Shown here: positions 57,241-64,000 of the stretch, piece after piece
How positions within the stretch are numbered: position 1 is the first letter of the stretch
How the letters are laid out: each line of letters opens with the position of its first letter
From: Ricinus communis
Taxonomy: Eukaryota; Streptophyta; Magnoliopsida; Malpighiales; Euphorbiaceae
DNA: 64,000 nt
Reading direction: 5' to 3'
Assembly: GCF_019578655.1 (NCBI RefSeq)
Contig: NC_063257.1
Span: 30,663,159 to 30,727,158 of the forward strand
Position numbers and translations under genes: made by a program
The notes under the pieces: generated by a model
Seen by the model: the letters and a program-made list of their open reading frames with translations, nothing else
Databases searched by the model: none
Told to the model about the DNA's origin: nothing

Positions 57241-57250
57241 TCATCTAAAA
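56929..57250 (-). promoter_or_regulatory. ECT 5' UTR and proximal promoter
   Basis: Upstream of the ATG on the minus strand lies a TTATATAA word at about 57090-57082, then a (CT)n run of about 20 units (57101-57146), typical of plant core promoters and leaders, and an (ATT)n run at 57210-57241. If the TATA-like word is used, the leader is about 120 nt. If transcription starts at the CT run, it is about 200 nt. The sequence does not decide between these. Confidence 0.45.
57101..57146. repeat. (GA)n microsatellite
   Basis: A nearly pure GA run, with one AAAG interruption near 57119, located in the promoter or leader of the ECT gene. Confidence 0.9.
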
Positions 57251-57502
57251 TATTTTTTATATATTTTATCATCTTTTAAAAAATAATAAAATCTGAAATA
57301 TTTTTATATATTTCTTAATAAAGTTGCGAAAATTACTTCCATTATGATACTTCTAATAATATTTTTTATTTTAAAACAATATATTTTCTCTAAAAAATAT
57401 TTAAATATAAAACATAAAATATTTTACTTAAGTCGAAATAATAGAGAAATAGTTAATAATAGAAGAAAAGAAAAGAGAAGAAATAAATAAATAATTTAAA
57501 CT
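57251..57502. other. AT-rich spacer
   Basis: About 250 bp between the ECT promoter and the remnant to its right. Nothing is recognisable. Confidence 0.5.
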
Positions 57503-57600
57503 TTTATTGAATAAAGAAGATTTTACAAAGAGAGATAGTAGGGAAGATAATTCAAGCATTCAAGTGATGCCTACTTACTTCTAATGTACATCTATTTATA
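57503..57600 (-). promoter_or_regulatory. TATA box followed by polyadenylation-like signal
   Basis: On the minus strand TATAAATA (57600-57593) is followed about 90 nt later by CAATAAAAG (AATAAA at 57508-57503), with a pyrimidine-rich leader between them. A TATA box closely followed by AATAAA is the arrangement of an LTR or of a pararetroviral promoter/terminator. It lies just downstream of the unrecognised coding remnant at 57683-58499. Confidence 0.35.
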
Positions 57601-57682
57601 ATAAGAAAAACTATACTATTCGGACTTCAAACATTTTGAGTCCGTTACATTATTGAATTAATTTGTCAAAAGAAAACAGTAG

Positions 57683-57900
57683 TTGTTTGTCATCTTGTCC
57701 ATTTTGTCAAAAAGAGAAGATTCTTTGTCCGCCATTTGTTCATTCTTATCAACTTTGTTTTGTCCATTCTTCAAAAGATGCTTGTTTATCTTCTTGTCTA
57801 TTTTGTCAAAAAGAGAAAATTCTTTGTCCGCCACTTGTTCATTCTTATCAACTTTGTTTTGTCCTTGTCCATTTGTGAAAAAGGAAAGATTCCTTATTCA
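57683..57900 (-). repeat. Tandem repeat of a 99-bp (33-codon) unit
   Basis: Two full copies start at 57683 and 57782, with a partial third. On the minus strand one frame is open through the repeats and reads NGQNKVDKNEQ, ADKE(F/S)SLFDK, then DKM/IDK. The period is a multiple of three and the sense is kept, which suggests that the repeat grew within a coding sequence. Confidence 0.7.
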
Positions 57901-57901
57901 T

Positions 57902-58499
57902 TTAGTCAAAAATAATGTCATAATTGTCGAGTTCATAGCAATCATCTTCATTTTGAGGAGTAAAGCTAGGTCCACTAGTGCTTCCAGAGTCCTCATTGTC
58001 ACTATCTCCAGAGACTTGTGACAAAGCTTGTTCCAAGGCTGCTTTGAATTCCTTCTTTGTTGTATTTCTAGATAATTTTGCTAAAATTTTACTTTTATCC
58101 GATAAAAAGTTAAATTGTCCCATAGATTGGCTCGTGCCAGATATCATGGGATTTTTTCCCGCAAAATATTTCAAAACAGTTTCTTTATTAGCTTGAATGT
58201 CTTTGCAATTTGTCCACCATTTGACACTATATTCTCGAACTAAGCAGGCAATAGAATTTACATTTGGAGAGGGTTTATAGGGTTTCACCTTGAATTGCCA
58301 AGAAAATATTCAAGGTAGGTTAAAAGTTTCAGAAAAAATGATCAATTTGTCATGTTTAAGAATGGGTAATTTTTCTTTAAAGATAGTAAATCCTTCCATA
58401 ATTTTAGTAGGTAGAATTTCTGGGCATAGTCCAAAATAGGTCCACCAATCAGAAAACCAATTGGGAAAGGTTTTTGAGTTGGTTTTGTGAAACATAAAG
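57902..58499 (-). pseudogene. Unrecognised coding remnant (possibly retroelement or pararetrovirus derived)
   Basis: Two consecutive minus-strand frames read FHKTNSKTFPNWFSDWWTYF followed by EILPTKIMEGFTIF and KHDKLIIFSETFNLP (58507-58310), then KPYKPSPNVNSIACLVREYS, WWTNCKDIQANKETVLKYFA and an acidic Ser/Asp-rich end (58288-57902). They join with a single frame change near 58295. The aromatic, Trp-rich first part and the acidic tail suggest a structural protein from a retroelement or an endogenous plant pararetrovirus, but I cannot assign a family. It is cut at 58499 by the chromovirus LTR. The 99-bp repeats and a TATA/AATAAA pair lie downstream. Confidence 0.4.
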
Positions 58500-59856
58500 T
58501 ATAACACCCCAACTCAAACTTCCCATTGAATAGCAATATATATATATATATAACTTTATAAACATAATTTACTACTTAGTTACAATATACATTCATACAA
58601 TTTAAGTGGCATGACATACTTAATATATATAAGAAATATTTATACAGTAGTTTAATTCACACAAGTTCCCAAAATGCCCCAATGCTTTAGATAACTCCTC
58701 CGCCCACCGATAATATTGACTGATGCAAAAAGAGCAATGCAGTAAGGCTATCTACAACTGCACTAACTGAAAAAAAAAATTGCTAAGGAATGAGCTAGCG
58801 ACTCAATAAGCATTTAATTTACTAAACTATAGTATATTAGGCTAGAATTATCAAATCTTTATCAATACGGAAAATTATACCAACACTTAACTAACAATCA
58901 CAAAATCAACCATTTCAGTTATTCTCATAAACATATAATTTCATCTCACGTAATGCAAATAATCTCAAACTCAACCAAGTCAAATAATTCAATTCCACAT
59001 TATTTCTATCAAATTAGGATCGGATGACTCATCCTTACATTTCCTCACATTTTTAAATTTCAGTGACCACTTGACAAGACTATCCGCCCTACCGGCCTTG
59101 CCATCTCACATACTCGGGTAGCTATCCGCCTCGGCTTTCCGATCACATAATATCCACACAAAAGTCATCAATCCTTAATCACAATCATTTCACTTCACAA
59201 CACATCACAATCAATTCACTTCACAACACATCACAATCAATTCACTTTATAACAAGCCAAAAACATAACTAATATCAACTCAGTCAACCAAGAAATTATC
59301 AAGTAATCAAACAGCAGTCCCTACTCAATATACACAAAGTTTAGTCTATTAAATACTTACCAGAAGTTATAGGATAACAAAGTAATCCTATTCTTTTTCT
59401 CTTACCACTTCCTTGCCTTTGGATGAACCTTTATTTTCCTTGATTAAGAAAGCCCAAATCTTTCAAGCTTAAAAGAAGAATTTGATTTTCACTTACTAAA
59501 AGTTTTGTAGACTTTGATTTGGAAAATCAAAGTTGAAGAAGGAAAGGAGAAAAATGAGAGAGACAAAGAAGAAAAGGAAATTGGAAAGCATACGTAGATA
59601 AGAACAAATGAAAGAGGTGGTATATTGGTGTGGAAATAGGCAAATTACAATTTAATCCTCTTTCTTTCTAACTTTTCAATTTAGTCCAAAATCATTACTT
59701 TTCAATTAAATCAATATGTAACTAAATAATTTATTTATCTACCACATAATATAATAAAATAGATCATATATAATCATGATGCAAATGACATGTTTAATGA
59801 CATGCTAATGAATATTAATTATTAATAAAAAGAAGTAAATAAATTTGGTTGTGACA
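58500..59856 (-). mobile_element. 3' LTR of a Tekay/Del-like chromovirus
   Basis: A 1,357-bp LTR begins TGTCACAACC at 59856 on the minus strand and ends GGGGTGTTATA at 58500, where relatives end ..GTTACA. The left flank TAAAG (58495-58499) would be one copy of the target duplication. The other LTR is beyond 64000. The LTR interrupts the remnant at 57902-58499. Confidence 0.7.
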
Positions 59857-59870
59857 ATTCCTACCCACTT
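59857..59870 (-). other. Polypurine tract of the chromovirus
   Basis: AAGTGGGTAGGAAT on the minus strand directly precedes the LTR start. Confidence 0.65.
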
Positions 59871-59894
59871 AAAAAATTTCGTCATTGAAATTAA

Positions 59895-61275
59895 CTAATC
59901 GCCAACAGACATGCCAAATAAGCTCGGGTATTTATCCATCATATGCTTCTCTACTTCCCAAGTTGCTTCCTTAGATGAATGTTGACTCCATTTCACCTTT
60001 ACCATAGGAATTTCCTTGTTTCTTAATTTTCTAACCTGTCGGTCTAATATCTGAATCGGTTCTTCAACATATGTGAGTTTCTCAGAAACTTCAATTTCTG
60101 GTATCTTGATGACATGGCTAGGATCAGATCGATATCGTCGAAGCATAGAAACATGGAAAACATTATGTACTTGAGCTAACTCTGGGGGTAATGCAAGTCT
60201 ATAGGCTAAAGGACCAACCCGCTCTAAAATCTCATACGACCCGATATATCGAGGACTTAGTTTACCTTGTTTACCAAATCGAAGGATACCCCTCCATGGT
60301 GATACTCTTAAGAAAACCTTATCCCCAACTTCATACTCAATTTCCCTTATGTGTTTATCTGCATAGCTTTTCTGTCTATCTTGTGCGGCCTTGATACACT
60401 GCTTCGCAACTTGTATCTTGTCTACTGTTTCTTGAATAATTTCAGGACCTTCCAATTGTCTCAACCCTTCTACATCCCAACATATAGGGCTTCTACATTT
60501 TCTCCCATATAATGCCTCGTATGGTGGCATACCAATACTAGAATGAAAACTATTATTATAAGCAAATTCCATAAGTGGTACCTGTTCATCCCAATTTCCG
60601 CTATACTCTAATGCACAAGCCCGTAACATGTCTTCAAAAGTTTGAATAGTTCTCTCAGATTGCCCATCTGTTTGAGGATGAAAAGCAGTACTGAAATGCA
60701 ATTTAGTTCCCATTGCCACTTGTAAGCTTTTCCAGAAATGAGATGTAAACCGAGGATCCCTGTCTGAAACAATGGAGATAGGTACACCATGCAACCTAAC
60801 AATTTCTTTCACATACAAGTTGGCTAGCTTATCCAATGAATCATTCCGTTGAATAGGTAAAAAGTGCGCTGATTTTGTTAACCTATCAACTATTACCCAA
60901 ATAGCATCATTTCTCCTAAAAGTGCGAGGCAAACCAACAACAAAGTCCATAGTAATTCTTTCCCATTTCCACTCGGTGTATAATTAAAGACTGTAATTTA
61001 CCTGCAGGGTGATTGATGTTCGCTTTCACTTGTTGACAAGTTAGGCATTTAGCTACATATTCTGCAACTTCCCTCTTCATGCCTGACCACCAATAATGTG
61101 GCTTCAAATTGTTATACATTTTTGTACTCCCTAGGTGCATTGAATAAGGAGAATTGTGAGCCTCCCAAAAAATCTTTTGTTTCAATGCGGCTACATTAGG
61201 TACATATACCCTGGTTTTCATAACCCACATTCCATCATCTCGCTCGATTAGTTCACTTGTCTTACCATCTTGCAC
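59895..61275 (-). pseudogene. Chromovirus integrase with C-terminal chromodomain
   Basis: The upstream frame 61275-60916 carries the HHCC zinc-binding part: EAHNSPYSMHLGSTKMY and VAKCLTCQQVKA. A frameshift near 60950 separates it from the 351-residue frame 60950-59895. That frame holds the catalytic core with Asp2 (MDFVVGLP), Asp63 ([10 protein letters not shown]) and Glu99 ([11 protein letters not shown]), spaced as in active integrases. The last 60 residues form a chromodomain ([20 protein letters not shown], then [18 protein letters not shown]). Chromodomains steer chromovirus insertion to marked chromatin. The domain form and the LTR suggest the Tekay/Del lineage. Only the frameshift prevents a full integrase. 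Confidence 0.85.
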
Positions 61276-62654
61276 CTTCTTCCCAGAACTTCTTTAAGTA
61301 TGCATCACTACCTTGTGCATGTTTGATCTCATCTAGTATCTGGGGACTAGTCTTCATTGTAGTCAATAATACCCCATTCTTTATAGAAAAATGCATATCC
61401 ATAGCTCTTAGCGAAATTAAGGAACTCATCTGATATGAAATCATACCTGCAACCCTTTCCAAAGTCTTCCTACTAAGTGCATCTGCCACAACATTTGCTT
61501 TTCCTGGGTGATAATCAATGGTACAATCATAATCCTTCAATAATTCCATCCATCTTCGTTGCACCGAGGTTCAACTCTTTCTGTGTAGGTATGTACTTTA
61601 AGCTTTTGTGGTCAGTGAATATCCGAAATGTCTCTCCATAAAGATAATGTCTCCAAGTTTTCAAAGCATGTATAATTGCAACCAATTCTAAATCATGTGT
61701 AGGATAATTTCGTTCATGAGGTTTAAGTTGTCTAGAAGCATAAGCAATAACCCTTCCATTCTGCATCAATACACAACCCAAACCATTAAGTGAAGCATCT
61801 GTATAGACTACATATTCCCCTCCTTGTATAGGTAATGTAAGTATAGGTGCTGTAATCAATCTATTTTTCAACTCCTCAAAACTAGCTTGACATTTATCAT
61901 TCCACTGAAAAGTCACTTGTTTCTTTAACAGATTAGTCAATGGCTTTGCTAAAATGGAGAAGTTCTTCACGAATCTTCTATAGTACCCAGCCAATCCCAG
62001 AAAACTACGAACTTCTGAAATATTTCTTGGTGATTCCCACTCCTGAATAGCCTTTACCTTAGATGGGTCCGGTTGAACACCTTGTGCAGATATAATATGC
62101 CCCAAAAATGCAATGTTATTCATCCAGAACTCACATTTACTAAACTTACCATATAACTGTTTTTCTCTCAAAGTTTGTAATATTGTTCTTAAATGATGTT
62201 CATGGTCTTCAGAATTTCTGGAGTATATCAGAATATCATCAATGAAGGCTATCACAAATTGATCAAGATACGGTTGAAAAATATTATTCATCAAAGACAT
62301 GAATGCTGCAGATGCATTGGTCAAACCAAATGGCATAACAACAAACTCATAATGACCATATCGTGTCCGAAATGCCGTTTTAGGTATAGAAGTCTCTCTA
62401 ACCTTTAATTGCCAATACCCAGATCTCAAATCAATTTTGGAGAATACAGTTGCCCCTCTGAGTTGATCAAGCAAATCATCAATGCGAGGTAAAGGATATT
62501 TGTTCTTGATAGTAACTTGGTTCAACTTTCTATAATCAATGCAAAGTCTCATACTTCCATCCTTTTTCTTCACAAACAACACTGGAGCTCCCCACGGTGA
62601 TATACTAGGTCGAATATAACCTTTCTCCAATAAATCCTCAAGTTGCTTTTTCAA
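61262..62654 (-). pseudogene. Chromovirus reverse transcriptase and RNase H
   Basis: In the 375-residue frame 62654-61527, RT blocks appear in order: [20 protein letters not shown], Asp75 in [24 protein letters not shown] and the catalytic FIDDILIY (Asp139-Asp140). RNase H starts [12 protein letters not shown] (Asp286) and includes [12 protein letters not shown] and FTDHKSL. A frameshift near 61560 moves reading to the frame 61564-61262, which ends RNase H with YHPGKANVVADALSRK. Catalytic residues are all kept, so the inactivation looks recent. Confidence 0.9.
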
Positions 62655-63260
62655 TTCCTGTAATTCACGGTGCCATTCTATAAGGTGCTATAGAAATAGG
62701 AGCAACTCCGGAATAGTTTCAATTTCAAAATCCACTTCTCGTTGAGGTGGCAATCCGTAATTCTTCTAGAAATACATCCGGGAATTCTTTGACTATTGGT
62801 ACCTCTGAAACCCCTGGACTAACAATTCCGGTCTACCACATTCACAAGATAAGCATCACACCCAAATTTCATTAAATGAAAAGCGAGCGAAAAATCAAAC
62901 ATGTAGGTACAATTTTCCACATCACCCGTGAACACTATTTTTATTTCCCCATCTATAACCATTTTTACTTCCTTCGTTAAACGGTCAACTATGACATGAT
63001 TTCTAGATAACCAATCCATTCCCAATATCACATCAAAATCTCGCAAATTGATCACAATTAGGTCTACTGACATATTTGTACCACAAATCATCACAGAACA
63101 AGCCCGAACTACGGTATTCACCATTATTACTCCTCCAGCAGGCATCAAACACAAATATCATGTCCTAAAGATTCAATGGCACAATGCATTTTCAATGCAA
63201 AATCACATGAAATGAATGAACATGTAGATCCGGGGTCAACTAACACATATGCATCATGCC
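62655..63260 (-). pseudogene. Chromovirus aspartic protease
   Basis: On the minus strand AYVLVDPGSTCSFIS (about 63250-63205) carries the catalytic Asp in DPGST. VDLIVINLRDFDVILGMDWL at about 63070-63010 is the conserved second part. The pieces lie in different frames, separated by small shifts, as is the stretch leading into RT. Confidence 0.7.
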
Positions 63261-64000
63261 TACAAATAGGAATTATACCAGTTTATTATCTCCTGGAGAA
63301 GTAGTTGCTTCCTGCCTCGTAATAAAGATACACTCTTGCCTGCCGGTAAGGATTGGTTCGCATCTTCAATATGGACATATGCTTCGTAGCTACACTTCTA
63401 CCTCCCCTACCTCTACCACGACCGGTCGTTGTAGGTACTACATTATCCCCAACACTACTTTGTCCTCCCTGAATGGTAGGTACTCGATGCTCCTCTACCT
63501 ACCACACACTCATTGGCATAATGCCCAGTTTCCCACATCTATAACAAACTGCACTCTCGGTCCCCAACACTCTCCTGAATGGGTCCTTCCACAAGTGCCA
63601 CAAACGGGTCTATATCCTCTACCAAGTAAACCCGAATTACCTCGCATGTTCAACGATCCACCACTTCTACCCAAAGTTATACTACTTGGCCCTCTAAACC
63701 GATAACTACCCCTTCCTCTAAAACCTCCTCGCTCGACCTCCCTGATCCTCCCCTAGGTGTAAATGAGGTACCTCTAGAGAAAGATGGAGTAAATGTCCCA
63801 ATTATCTTCTTTTTCTTTGCTTCTAATATATTTCTTTCTAAGAATAATTCTTCCGCTCTTGTTGCGACTTCCAATAAAGCAATAAAGGTAGGTGGTTGCA
63901 CTGCCAACTTTTCACGAATCTCCAATCTCAAACCCTCTCAAATCTATTTCTCTTGATTTCATCGGTTGCCACTTCCTCCGGGTGCATACCTAGATAACCT
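63261..64000 (-). pseudogene. Chromovirus gag C-terminal part (cut by the window edge)
   Basis: The frame 63931-63677 reads LRLEIREKLAVQPPTFIALL and EVATRAEELFLE, a typical end of the gypsy Gag capsid, then a Gly/Arg/Ser-rich stretch. Around 63555-63510 a CCHC knuckle (CYRCGK..GHYANEC) is present but split by a frameshift. The N-terminal part of Gag and the 5' LTR lie beyond 64000. Confidence 0.75.

Noticed and set aside
1..64000. tRNA, rRNA or organellar insertions
   Set aside because: None was seen by eye. tRNA-like words occur only as primer-binding sites beside LTRs.

Overview
This is eudicot nuclear DNA: AT-rich, with one intron-rich host gene of a plant-specific family type and nested long terminal repeat (LTR) retrotransposons. 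The species cannot be fixed from the sequence. About 48 kb on the left (1-48 kb) is almost all mobile DNA. The one convincing host gene is at 49.2-56.9 kb. A Ty3/gypsy chromovirus fills 58.5-64.0 kb and runs off the right edge.

Layout. (1) 1-31.7 kb is one decayed minus-strand Ty3/gypsy element of Tat/Ogre type (called T1 here). Its 5' LTR is at 29535-31706, its primer-binding site (PBS) and leader at 28842-29534, gag at 13197-14403, the gag/protease linker at 11259-11709 and protease at 1920-2240. It has been split by later insertions: the 5' end of an Athila-like element (1-1919), a complete Athila-like element with intact target-site duplication (TSD) GTAGC (2246-11253, itself hit by a solo LTR at 5468-6827), a solo LTR of that same family (11715-13196), and a 14.4-kb inverted pair of Tat-type 3' halves (14404-28841, with another solo LTR nested at 14923-17219). 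(2) 31.7-35.7 kb is the remnant of another Tat-type element into which T1 inserted. (3) 35.7-43.1 kb is a decayed minus-strand Copia element, split in its integrase by a solo Tat-family LTR with a perfect TSD (AATAC). (4) 43.1-45.4 kb is a diverged Tat-family LTR, and 47.3-47.8 kb is a MITE-like inverted-repeat element. (5) 49.2-56.9 kb is an eight-exon ECT/YTHDF-type m6A reader gene on the minus strand; the exon model closes in frame at 627 residues. (6) 57.5-58.5 kb holds an unrecognised minus-strand coding remnant with 99-bp (33-codon) tandem repeats and TATA/polyadenylation-like signals. (7) 58.5-64.0 kb is a Tekay/Del-like chromovirus.

Most unusual content: three copies of an intron-containing plant mobile domain (PMD) gene sit inside Tat-type LTR elements. 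Each has a candidate TATA box of its own, and the two whose LTR is visible are antisense to it. At least one, and probably two, are paired with a DUF7745-like reading frame. Two copies face each other in a large inverted repeat. Separately, every LTR family here carries its own short imperfect palindrome or GC-rich word repeated two to four times in a fixed part of the LTR; the 2.2-kb Tat LTR carries perfect palindromes of up to 20 bp.

Repeat boundaries come from terminal TG/CA-type ends, TSDs, PBS and polypurine tract (PPT) positions read by eye. Protein families are recognised from motifs without any database search.
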